DNA of 6,837 nucleotides from an uncultured Clostridia bacterium (GTDB taxonomy: Bacteria; Bacillota; Clostridia; TANB77; CAG-508), in contig CANQMY010000059.1 of assembly GCA_947625075.1 (NCBI GenBank), positions 1-6,837 of the forward strand, in the 5' to 3' direction. Below, in pieces: positions 1 to 5,972 of the stretch (positions are counted from its first letter, which is position 1; every line of letters starts with the position of its first letter). The position numbers and the translations under genes are program-made. The notes below the pieces were generated by a model. That model worked only from the letters and a program-made list of their open reading frames with translations. It was not told the origin of the DNA and ran no database searches.

Positions 1-1
1 A

Positions 2-1054
2 CTTGCAAGAACAGAGAAAAAAATATCTGAAGGATATAAAGGATTTAATGTAAATGCATCTAAAGATATAACAATAGAAGAAGATTTAAGAAGAAGAGAT
101 TTAACAATAAATGCTATTGCAAAAGATGTTCTAACTGATGAAATTATTGATCCTTTCAATGGCATATCAGATATAAAAAATAAAAAAATAAGACACGTAA
201 GTGATGCTTTCGATGAAGATCCATTACGTGCCTACAGGGTAGCAAGATTTGCTGCAAAATATGATTTTGACGTTGTTCCTGAAACAATTAAGAAGATTGG
301 TAATTTAAAAGATGAACTAATCACATTATCCAAGGATAGAGTTCGTGATGAGCTTACAAAAGCTTTATCTACTGATACTCCATCTAAGTTCTTTAGGGTA
401 CTTAAAGAAGCAGGAATATTAGATGTACATTTTAAGGAAATAAATGATTTAGTAGGTATTCCTCAGCCTGAAAAATACCATCCTGAGGGTGACGTTTTTG
501 AACATTCTATGATTGTACTTGATAAAGTTGCAGCAAAAACTCCAGATGTAAGTGTTAGATTTGCTGCATTAGTGCATGATTTAGGTAAGGCAAAAACTCC
601 TAAAGAAATTCTACCTCGACATATTGGTCATGAAGATATGGCTGAACAATCAATAAAAGATTTATGTAGTAGAGCTGGTATTCCTAATGTCTGGGAAAAA
701 AGAGGCTTAGAAACTGCCAGCATGCATATGCTTGCTGCTTCATGTAGACAAATGAGGCCATTTAAACAAGCAGCTTTTTATAATCATGTTGCTAGGACAA
801 GTATTGGTTTAGATAATCTAGAAATGATTGCTAATGCAGATAATATGATTGATTCAAAAGAAGTTAAATTTGCAGATTTGGCAAAGCAAGTTTTAAGTGA
901 AGCTAATGGTAAAGCACTAATAAATAAAGGTATAACAGTTGAGAAATATGGCACAGAAGTATTTGTTCAAAAACTTCTGGAATCACAAGCCAAACTTATA
1001 ACTGAAATAGAAAGAAAAGAAAAAGAAGTGGATAATGATGCACCAGAATTATAA
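2..1054 (+). CDS. cca: CCA tRNA nucleotidyltransferase with HD domain, 5'-truncated by the window
   Basis: This enzyme adds or repairs the 3' CCA end of tRNAs using CTP and ATP, in the cytoplasm. The frame is open from the window edge, giving 350 visible residues; comparison with E. coli Cca (412 aa) suggests about 60 N-terminal residues, including the catalytic DxD motif, lie outside. Visible residues 1-15 (LARTEKKISEGYKGF) match the E. coli LARTERK region. Residues 26-40 (EEDLRRRDLTINAIA) are the conserved class II motif, and DEDPLRAYRVARF follows near residue 74. The C-terminal half is an HD phosphohydrolase domain: HPEGDVFEH around residue 160-168, VHDLGK with H192/D193, then PRHIGHE. In E. 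coli this domain gives phosphatase and cyclic phosphodiesterase activities. ATG 509 is internal and not the start. Identification is by remembered motifs; the substrate range is inferred from the family. Confidence 0.93.
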   Translation, partial: LARTEKKISEGYKGFNVNASKDITIEEDLRRRDLTINAIAKDVLTDEIIDPFNGISDIKNKKIRHVSDAFDEDPLRAYRVARFAAKYDFDVVPETIKKIGNLKDELITLSKDRVRDELTKALSTDTPSKFFRVLKEAGILDVHFKEINDLVGIPQPEKYHPEGDVFEHSMIVLDKVAAKTPDVSVRFAALVHDLGKAKTPKEILPRHIGHEDMAEQSIKDLCSRAGIPNVWEKRGLETASMHMLAASCRQMRPFKQAAFYNHVARTSIGLDNLEMIANADNMIDSKEVKFADLAKQVLSEANGKALINKGITVEKYGTEVFVQKLLESQAKLITEIERKEKEVDNDAPEL

Positions 1055-1173
1055 TTTTTATACTATTTCTTATTTATAGTGCAATAACTTTAATAAAAAA
1101 AGAACTACTATTTTCGCATTTAAAATACTATAAATATAAAGTTAAGATATTTATATTATATAGGTGAAAAGAT

Positions 1174-1338
1174 ATGAGTGAAAAAAGTCCAAGATGGATA
1201 CATGAAATACCAGGAATTAAACTTACAGGAGAAGGGGAACCACCGACAGAAGAAATGAAAAGAGAATCCAAAGAATTTGAAGAAGCTGTAAAATCAGGAA
1301 AAATAAATGAATGGTTTGAAAAGGGAAAAACGAGCTAA
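1174..1338 (+). CDS. Small hypothetical protein (54 aa)
   Basis: The gene starts at ATG 1174 with an AGGTG ribosome binding site at 1162-1166, seven bases upstream, and ends at TAA 1336-1338. The product is hydrophilic and charged (start MSEKSPRWIHEIPG, then a Glu/Lys-rich helix-like tail ending NEWFEKGKTS). It has no signal peptide, membrane segment or cysteine. It lies 119 bp after cca on the same strand and 88 bp before the next small ORF. I do not recognise a family. A well-placed ribosome binding site and normal codon use argue that it is translated, but at 54 codons it could be a gene fragment. Confidence 0.55.
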   Translation: MSEKSPRWIHEIPGIKLTGEGEPPTEEMKRESKEFEEAVKSGKINEWFEKGKTS

Positions 1339-1426
1339 TAATAGCCAGTTTTTATATGCATAGATGTAATTAACATGCTTTCCTATCAATTTTATTTGTA
1401 ATATAGTAAAAGTACAGGAGGTTATA

Positions 1427-1525
1427 ATGGAAAAATTATTAAAAGAATATTATAAACTATTTCCTAATTCTCATTTTTTCCACGAGTGGTTTGAAATACC
1501 GACAAAAGAAAATAGAAAGTTATAA
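1427..1525 (+). CDS. Very small ORF with consensus ribosome binding site (32 aa)
   Basis: ATG 1427 is preceded by a perfect AGGAGG at 1416-1421 with a five-base spacer; the ORF ends at TAA 1523. The product begins MEKLLKEYYKLFPNSHFF and contains HEWFEIP. It is aromatic-rich, not membrane-like, and matches no family I know. The ribosome binding site is among the best in the window, which suggests real translation. The short length leaves open a truncated remnant of a longer gene. The 233-residue membrane protein gene starts 57 bp downstream, so the two could be co-transcribed. Confidence 0.45.
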   Translation: MEKLLKEYYKLFPNSHFFHEWFEIPTKENRKL

Positions 1526-1582
1526 AAACTATATAAATATTCAAATATATATGTAAAATCATAAAAAGGAGAAATTATAGAA

Positions 1583-2284
1583 ATGAATGAACAGGAATTG
1601 AGAGAACAATTAAAACAAGAGATAATACAAGAAATGAAAAAATCGGCTAGAAAAAAAAGAATAATTATATTTGCAATAATATTAATTATAATTGCAGGTA
1701 TATTCATATGTTACAAAATAGATTGCTACAGAAAAAAGCAAACAGATAAACGATACACATACGAAGAATTATCACAATACAAAAAAGAAATTTCTATAAC
1801 AGCGGAAAATTGGAAAGACTATGTTACAACAGAAGATAGAACACAAGAAACCAAAGATGACTTTGGAAGAATAACAAATAAAGATGAAAGAACAATATTA
1901 AAACTAAAAGATAATATAGGAGGTTATGCAATATTTGAGTTTGAAGTACCAAACAGCTATTTTGGGGAAAAGACTTTATCAATTATTGGTGGAATTGATT
2001 CAGTTGGGGTAGCTATAGGCACAGGAACTTCCAGAAAAGAAGGAGATATAATAGTAAAAAATTATAGATATACGTTAGACGATTTAAAATTAGTGCAAGT
2101 AAAAGGTTATATATATACAATAGATATACCAGAAGAAATATGGCAAACAGACGAAACCACAGGAGCGAAATATATAAGATTAGAAATGGGCGAAAAGTTA
2201 TATAAAGATGATTGCATTAAAACATTAAGTCGTAGAGATTATAACGAATATGAAAAGCAAATAGGTAACGACATGTATATGTAG
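1583..2284 (+). CDS. Hypothetical single-pass membrane protein (233 aa)
   Basis: The product starts with a charged helix (residues 1-26, Glu/Gln/Lys-rich, ending ARKKR), followed by one very hydrophobic segment at about residues 27-44 (IIIFAIILIIIAGIFICY) and then a soluble domain of about 185 residues. Basic residues lie on both sides of the membrane segment, so topology is ambiguous, although such proteins usually expose the C-terminal domain outside. The soluble part has alternating beta-like stretches (GGYAIFEFEVPNSYFG; KGYIYTIDIPEEIW) and only one cysteine late in the sequence. The start is ATG 1583 with AAGGAG at 1566-1571, an eleven-base spacer that is longer than ideal; the stop is TAG. 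No family is recognised. Neighbours are small unknown ORFs, so context gives no function. Confidence 0.82.
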   Translation: MNEQELREQLKQEIIQEMKKSARKKRIIIFAIILIIIAGIFICYKIDCYRKKQTDKRYTYEELSQYKKEISITAENWKDYVTTEDRTQETKDDFGRITNKDERTILKLKDNIGGYAIFEFEVPNSYFGEKTLSIIGGIDSVGVAIGTGTSRKEGDIIVKNYRYTLDDLKLVQVKGYIYTIDIPEEIWQTDETTGAKYIRLEMGEKLYKDDCIKTLSRRDYNEYEKQIGNDMYM

Positions 2285-2457
2285 TATTGAGCAGGTATAT
2301 TGTTTCGTAGCCGTTGCTTCTAGCCCAAAGATTCTTACTCCTTGCTTAATGCAGATACATACCAAAGACAGCAAAAACAGAAAATAATATTTTGTAATAT
2401 ATATATAAGGATTGTTTCAAAAAAAATTTTATATTTTTTTTGGAAAGTGAGGAATAT
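2285..2457. other. Non-coding island of unusual composition
   Basis: About 170 bp separate the membrane protein gene from the next terminator. Positions 2290-2375 are clearly richer in G+C and of higher complexity than the surroundings. The minus strand is free of stops from about 2416 into the 1583-2284 gene, and this stretch includes IKQGVRIFGLEATA without a convincing start codon. It may be the remnant of a minus-strand gene, but I cannot name it. At 2415-2446 an A8/T8 inverted repeat flanked by TTTC and GGAAA could form a weak AT-only hairpin after the 1583-2284 gene. Confidence 0.3.
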
Positions 2458-2491
2458 AAGAAGTTTATTATGAACAATAAACTTCTTTTTT
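2458..2491 (+). terminator. Rho-independent terminator
   Basis: AAGAAGTTTATT (2458-2469) pairs perfectly with AATAAACTTCTT (2476-2487) across a six-base loop, and the stem runs into a T-tract (2486-2491). Orientation is plus. It lies 174 bp beyond the 1583-2284 gene and probably ends that transcript. Confidence 0.8.
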
Positions 2492-2538
2492 GTATACAAA
2501 TTGAATATTATCTTCCTCTATTATTCTTATTTATAATA

Positions 2539-2568
2539 TATAAAAGTGTAGTGTGTTACACTTTTATA
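2539..2568. repeat. 12-bp perfect inverted repeat upstream of a promoter
   Basis: TATAAAAGTGTA (2539-2550) and TACACTTTTATA (2557-2568) are exact reverse complements separated by GTGTGT. The repeat lies about 30 bp upstream of the -10 box at 2599. The GTGTA/TACAC half-sites recur in a second inverted repeat at 2621-2643 just after the promoter. A regulator-binding site is plausible; a transcript hairpin is the alternative. Confidence 0.55.
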
Positions 2569-2595
2569 GATAAAGTATATTTTTTACTCATAATA

Positions 2596-2604
2596 TGATA
2601 TAAT
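2596..2604 (+). promoter_or_regulatory. Extended -10 promoter for the 20-aa peptide gene
   Basis: The sequence TATGATATAAT holds a consensus extended -10 element: TG at 2596-2597, one base, then TATAAT at 2599-2604. The -35 region 17 bp upstream (TATATT) is weak, which an extended -10 can compensate for. Transcription should begin near 2611, giving a leader of about 114 nt before ATG 2725. Confidence 0.6.
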
Positions 2605-2620
2605 AGACAGTGATAAATGA

Positions 2621-2643
2621 TAGTGTAACTGTAACATACACTA
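2621..2643. repeat. Inverted repeat in the leader (TAGTGTA/TACACTA)
   Basis: TAGTGTA (2621-2627) and TACACTA (2637-2643) are perfect reverse complements around a nine-base spacer. They share the GTGTA/TACAC half-sites of the repeat at 2539-2568. Placed about 10 bases after the predicted transcription start, this could be an operator or a 5' hairpin of the leader RNA. Confidence 0.45.
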
Positions 2644-2724
2644 CTATATAGAAACCCAAGGAAGTTTAGTTCCGCATATAATTTATTTATCAATATATAT
2701 ACTAAATTTAAAAGGAGGTATAAA

Positions 2725-2787
2725 ATGTATTTTTTGGTATTTTTAGTGGTTTTATTTTTTGCAATATTTGCAGAATTATTAAAGTAA
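2725..2787 (+). CDS. 20-residue hydrophobic peptide (possible toxic or regulatory membrane peptide)
   Basis: ATG 2725 follows AAAGGAGG (2711-2718) with a six-base spacer, a near-perfect ribosome binding site. The peptide starts MYFLVFLVVLFF, continues AIFAE, and ends with a Leu-Leu-Lys tail before TAA. It consists almost entirely of one membrane-spanning stretch, with a single acidic and a single basic residue near the C-terminus. It has its own promoter (2596-2604), a ~114-nt leader with an inverted repeat, and a terminator that starts at the stop codon, so it forms a complete one-gene transcription unit. Known families with this build include type I toxin peptides and small membrane modulators, but I do not recognise this sequence and no antisense RNA is evident. 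Function is inferred only from form. Confidence 0.6.
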   Translation: MYFLVFLVVLFFAIFAELLK

Positions 2788-2838
2788 AAAGAGATATAAT
2801 GAACTATTTTTTATTATTGTTCAAATTATATCTCTTTT
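2787..2838 (+). terminator. Long hairpin terminator after the 20-aa peptide
   Basis: AAAAGAGATATAAT (2787-2800) pairs with ATTATATCTCTTTT (2825-2838); GAAC/GTTC (2801-2804 and 2819-2822) extends the stem after a two-base bulge. It begins on the last base of the stop codon. The A4/T4 ends would let it work on either strand, but a tail of only four Ts is modest. Confidence 0.7.
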
Positions 2839-2932
2839 ATTTTTATTAAAATAATTATATTTTTCTATTGTATTTATTCTTTTTTACATCTTATCTTTAA
2901 TGTATGGATAATATCTCTCAGCTGTATGTCTA

Positions 2933-3043
2933 TCACGTTTTTGCAACATTTATAACCAAATATATCACACTTTTGCATATGTTTTTCTACTATTTTTTCA
3001 CATTTTTGCAAGTAATATTTCCATTTTTTTCACATTTTTGCAA
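2933..3043. repeat. Four direct repeats with 32-33 bp period (iteron-like array)
   Basis: Copies of the 14-mer TCACATTTTTGCAA lie at 2933-2946 (one change, G at position 5), 2965-2978 (C at position 6, T at 14), 2998-3011 (exact) and 3030-3043 (exact). The last two copies also share the preceding T-run. Start-to-start distances are 32, 33 and 32 bp, about three helical turns, so all sites face the same side of the DNA. The sequence between copies is not conserved, which fits protein-binding sites better than a coding repeat. The array ends 72 bp before the spore photoproduct lyase start. It could be a regulatory array for that gene or a relic of a replication or partition site. Confidence 0.7.
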
Positions 3044-3115
3044 TTTTCTATATTTTTTGTTCAAAGTAAATATTATCTAAATCATAGGTTAAACTATTAA
3101 AAAGGAGTTTTAAAT

Positions 3116-4115
3116 ATGTTTAAACCTAAAGCAATTTATTTTGAAGAAGATATAAAAAACTATGCACTTGGAAAAGAATTGTTAAACAAATATAAAGATG
3201 TTCCTATGTATAAAATACAAAGTCATAACAATATAGAAGAAATGAGAAAAAAGTCTAATGCAGATTTTATGGATATGAAAAGAAACCTTATCATTGGAAT
3301 AAGAAAAACTCACAAATTTGTACCAAATCATAAAATATCAGACTATTTAGTACCATATACTTCATCTGGCTGCACTGCTGCTTGTATGTACTGTTATCTG
3401 GTATGTAACTACAACAAATGCGCATATTTAAGATTGTTCGTCAATAGAGAGGAAATGCTAAATAAAATAATACAAGCTTCTGAGAAATCGGATAAAGAAT
3501 TGGTATTTGAAATAGGTAGCAATAGCGATTTAGTACTTGAGAATACTATCACTAATAATTTAGTTTGGACAATAGAAAACTTTAAAAACGCATCAAAGGG
3601 TAAATTAACATTTCCAACCAAATTTGGTATGGTAAGTGACTTATTAAATTTAGACCATAGAAATAAAATAATAATACGAATAAGTGTAAATCCAGAAGAA
3701 ATAATAAATAAAGTAGAATTCGGTACATCTAGATTAAAAGAAAGAATCGAAGCAATAAATAAATTAAAAGATGCAGGTTACGATGTAGGAATACTCATTG
3801 CCCCTGTTATATTTGTAGATAGATGGAAAGAGCTATATACCGATTTAATTCAAAGATTACAAAAAGATCTTTCAAATAAAGTGAAGGAAGATGTATTTTT
3901 TTGAAATAATATTTATGACCTATAGCTATGTCCATACAAAGATAAATTCAGAAGCGTTCCCGAATGCCATAAATCTTTATAATAAAGATATAATGACAGG
4001 AAGAGGTAAAGGTAAATACTGGTATAGATCTGATATTAGAAAAGAAGGAGAATTGTTTTTTAGAGAACAATTAAGCAAATATTTTCCTAATAATAAAATT
4101 GCATATATTGTTTAA
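3116..4115 (+). pseudogene. splB: Spore photoproduct lyase, interrupted by a +1 frameshift
   Basis: This radical SAM enzyme reverses the thymine dimer (spore photoproduct) formed by UV in spore DNA, during germination. Residues 1-262 (3116-3904) contain RKTHKF (63-68), the iron-sulfur motif C86-x3-C90-x2-C93 with flanking Y92 and Y94, two extra cysteines C97 and C102, and TKF with K169. The C-terminal 70 residues (GKGKYWYR through FPNNKIAYIV) lie in another frame. The frames join if the T7 run at 3896-3902 is read as six Ts, giving 332 residues against 342 in B. subtilis SplB. As written, translation stops at TGA 3902-3904. The start has AAGGAG at 3102-3107. The position of the B. subtilis hydrogen-donor cysteine C141 (ASCTSD) reads GSNSD here, so Ser135 replaces it. 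The frameshift may be a sequencing error, real decay or recoding. Confidence 0.9.
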
Positions 4116-4437
4116 TCATCCCTACTCTCTACAATAAATTTTTAGTAGCTAATTATAAAAAAGAATTTAAAAAATATGAAAGACATGGAACAAGATGTAA
4201 GTGGTAATACTTTAAATATTAAGCTAAATAATCCTAATAATAAATTTAAAGAATTAGAGCAATATGATGAAGTAAAAAAGAAAATATAAAGCAAAGTACC
4301 ACAATAAACAAAAAATAATTATTACAATTGAAACAAAAATGTAATATACGAAGGAAAAATAAATAAAAATTTTTATTATTATAATAATAAAAATAATAAT
4401 ATGATAAAATAAAATTGGGGTTGGTATATGAAAAATA
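4116..4437. other. AT-rich intergenic region with gene remnants and a palindrome
   Basis: No convincing gene lies here. A plus-strand frame from about 4118 to TAA 4199-4201 is stop-free and ends KKEFKKYERHGTRCKW, which looks like a protein tail with no start. An overlapping frame from ATG 4176 to 4289 (37 codons) has no ribosome binding site. At 4369-4394 a 26-bp perfect palindrome made only of A and T is centred about 57 bp upstream of the next promoter; it may be simple low complexity. Confidence 0.35.
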
Positions 4438-4466
4438 TTGCATTATGTAAAGAAGTGTGCTATAAT
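4438..4466 (+). promoter_or_regulatory. Strong sigma-A-type promoter for the Panacea operon
   Basis: The -35 box is TTGCAT (4438-4443). After exactly 17 bases comes TATAAT (4461-4466), preceded by TGTGC, so it is also an extended -10. Transcription should start near 4473, leaving about 27 nt of leader before ATG 4500. Confidence 0.8.
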
Positions 4467-4499
4467 CTCATATACTATATAGAAAGGTAGTGATTAATT

Positions 4500-4997
4500 A
4501 TGGCAATAACTACAGCAAAATCATTAGCTATTTATATAATAGATAGGTACAAAGAGCAAAGTAATGGAAAGGATATATCTCCAATAAAATTACAAAAAGC
4601 TTTGTATTTTTGTTTTGCCTATTGGGGTGGTTTTGTTAGAAAAGGTAAAGGAACAAATTCAGCAATGTCTGAAATAGATGTAAGTAGTTTAGAAGAGAAT
4701 TTATTTGATGAAGATATAGAAGCATGGATTTATGGTCCAGTTATTCCAGATGTATATAGGCATCACAAAGCAAATACTTTAAATCAATTTAGAGATGAAA
4801 ATATATTTAAAAATAATGACTTTACTAAAAGTTATATTGATGGTATTTTAGACGATATATTAAAGGCTAGTGATTTTTCACTTGTTGAAGAATCTCACAA
4901 AGATGATTGTTGGAAAAAACATTCTGACTTTAATAAATCAATGCATAGTAATAAGATTCCAAAAGAAGATATAATAAATGAGTATTCTTACAAGTAG
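4500..4997 (+). CDS. Panacea/SocA-like (DUF4065) protein, probable antitoxin
   Basis: This 165-residue protein carries the Panacea (SocA-like, DUF4065) fold from end to end. An N-terminal helix (AKSLAIYIID) is followed by KLQKALYF (30-37), the signature EAWIYGPVIPDVY (74-86), L-x3-SHKDDCW (128-138) and the tail IPKEDIINEY. Panacea proteins act as antitoxins that neutralise many unrelated toxin folds encoded next to them; SocA and GepA are relatives with adaptor or phage-linked roles. The start is ATG 4500, 27 nt from the predicted transcript start, with a modest AAAGG site at 4483-4487; the stop is TAG. The next gene starts 20 bp before this one ends, so translation is probably coupled. Family assignment is firm; the antitoxin role is inferred from family and operon layout. 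Confidence 0.88.
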   Translation: MAITTAKSLAIYIIDRYKEQSNGKDISPIKLQKALYFCFAYWGGFVRKGKGTNSAMSEIDVSSLEENLFDEDIEAWIYGPVIPDVYRHHKANTLNQFRDENIFKNNDFTKSYIDGILDDILKASDFSLVEESHKDDCWKKHSDFNKSMHSNKIPKEDIINEYSYK

Positions 4998-5553
4998 ATT
5001 TGATCATGTTTTAGATAGATATAATAATTGTATAACTGTAAGTGAAGAATATGAAAGGCTGGAATTGGATTATGCGATGAAATCAATCAATATTCCTAAT
5101 GAAGAATTTTCAAATTTTGTTAAGACTGATCAAAATGAGCAATATAAATTATTAAAAAGCATATATAAAGATTATAAAGATGGAAAAGATATTTTAAATG
5201 ATTTTGAGGCTTACGATGTAGAATTACATTCTAAAAACACTACTAGATTATCTAATATTTTAACACATAATAATATGGAACCATTTACCGATGCGAGAAC
5301 ATCAAGAGTTTTGAAATATCAACTAAAGAATAAAAAAAATAAATTACGAATATATATTGAAAAAGAATATAAAGATGGGCTTTGTGTTTTGAAAGTAAGA
5401 CTAATAGATCTTTTTCATTTAGCAATTCCATCAAGACATAATAATGTTCCTGCAAATATAATGCTGACAAGAACATATAATAAGCATAGAAATAATAAAG
5501 TAAGTATAAATAAAATTAAAAGAGAATATAATCAATTTAAAGAACAGAGATAA
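4978..5553 (+). CDS. Unknown 191-aa protein, candidate toxin paired with the Panacea protein
   Basis: ATG 4978 lies inside the Panacea gene, overlapping it by 20 bp. There is no good ribosome binding site (only AGAAG upstream), so expression probably depends on coupling to the upstream gene. The product is charged and soluble with no signal or membrane segment. Its N-terminal half is helix-like and acidic (residues 20-85). The C-terminal half has beta-like stretches (KLRIYIEKEY, then LCVLKVRLIDLFHLAIPS) and a basic tail (NKHRNNKVSINKIKREYNQ), which could bind nucleic acid. No catalytic motif is obvious and I recognise no toxin family. A terminator follows directly and overlaps the stop codon, so promoter, two genes and terminator form a closed operon, as in Panacea toxin-antitoxin systems. 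The toxin role is inference. Confidence 0.82.
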   Translation: MSILTSRFDHVLDRYNNCITVSEEYERLELDYAMKSINIPNEEFSNFVKTDQNEQYKLLKSIYKDYKDGKDILNDFEAYDVELHSKNTTRLSNILTHNNMEPFTDARTSRVLKYQLKNKKNKLRIYIEKEYKDGLCVLKVRLIDLFHLAIPSRHNNVPANIMLTRTYNKHRNNKVSINKIKREYNQFKEQR

Positions 5554-5567
5554 TCTGTTCTTTTTTT
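5539..5567 (+). terminator. Terminator of the Panacea operon
   Basis: AAAGAACAGA (5539-5548) pairs perfectly with TCTGTTCTTT (5554-5563) around the loop GATAA and runs into T7 (5561-5567). The stop codon of the preceding gene (5551-5553) lies in the loop, so the operon ends tightly. Confidence 0.85.
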
Positions 5568-5581
5568 ACCAAGGTGATAAA

Positions 5582-5767
5582 ATGCAAGAATATTGGAAAC
5601 TTCATGATGAACAGATAAAGAAGTTAAAGAATATATATAACAAGGTAAATAGTCAAACTAAAACTAGATTATAGGAAATATCTAAATTTTTAGATATAAA
5701 CAGTAATAATCTTTATAATATAGTCTCAAAAAAAACTAAAAATATGATAAACGTAAAGATAGAATGA
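5582..5767 (+). pseudogene. Decayed small gene with in-frame TAG, phage-like
   Basis: ATG 5582 has AAGGTG at 5571-5576 with a five-base spacer. The frame starts MQEYWKLHDEQIKKLKNIY, stops at TAG 5672-5674 after 30 residues, and stays protein-like beyond it (EISKFLDINSNNLYNI, SKKTKNMINV) until TGA 5765-5767. The TAG falls where Gln would fit (RL-x-EI), and the TGA after IE could be a former Trp, so both are single transitions. The style resembles the start of a phage structural protein, but I cannot name the family. It sits just after the Panacea operon terminator and has no visible promoter. Confidence 0.45.
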
Positions 5768-5832
5768 ATGAACTATGTGAAAAAAGTTATGGCATCCAAA
5801 AACAAACTCAATTTAAAAAAATAAAAATGAAG

Positions 5833-5865
5833 AAAAAGCACTTACTGAATAAGTAGGTGTTTTTT
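5833..5865 (+). terminator. Rho-independent terminator
   Basis: The arms 5833-5846 and 5852-5865 form a 14-bp stem (12 Watson-Crick and two G-U pairs) with a five-base loop and six terminal Ts. It probably once ended the decayed gene at 5582. Confidence 0.7.
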
Positions 5866-5898
5866 ACTGTACTTGTCTGCTAATTTTTTTATTATATT

Positions 5899-5972
5899 AT
5901 TAGAAAAATTATCTTTTATAAAAAATATTAAATGAATATTTTCTTAATAATAAAATTGTATCTGTTGCCTAA
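5899..5972 (+). pseudogene. Degraded second copy of the spore photoproduct lyase 3' end
   Basis: Positions 5928-5972 align without gaps to 4071-4115, the last 45 bp of the lyase gene including the stop codon, with 36 of 45 identical bases; eight of the nine differences are transitions. The remnant reads LNEYFLNNKIVSVA where the lyase ends LSKYFPNNKIAYIV. Similarity continues upstream to ATTAGAAAA (5899-5907 against 4035-4043) once a seven-base deletion is allowed, so the frame is broken. No further upstream or downstream similarity is clear. This is a relic of a paralogue or duplication. Confidence 0.55.

Noticed and set aside
1471..1707. Minus-strand ORF of 78 codons
   Set aside because: It is a shadow of AT-rich sequence antisense to the membrane protein start, with Ile/Asn/Phe low-complexity text.
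2317..2324. GCTTCTAG shared between the 2285-2375 island and the complement of the small RNA loop
   Set aside because: An eight-base match is too short to claim an antisense target, and flanking bases do not extend it.
2933..3043. CRISPR array
   Set aside because: Only 14 bp are repeated in a 32-33 bp period, the spacers are short and T-rich, and no cas gene is present.
4428..4490. 20-codon ORF starting ATG 4428
   Set aside because: It has no ribosome binding site and overlaps the -35 and -10 boxes of the Panacea operon promoter.
5764..5856. 30-codon ORF starting MNELCEKSYGIQ
   Set aside because: No ribosome binding site is present, it lies within the tail of the decayed gene at 5582, and it runs into the terminator stem.
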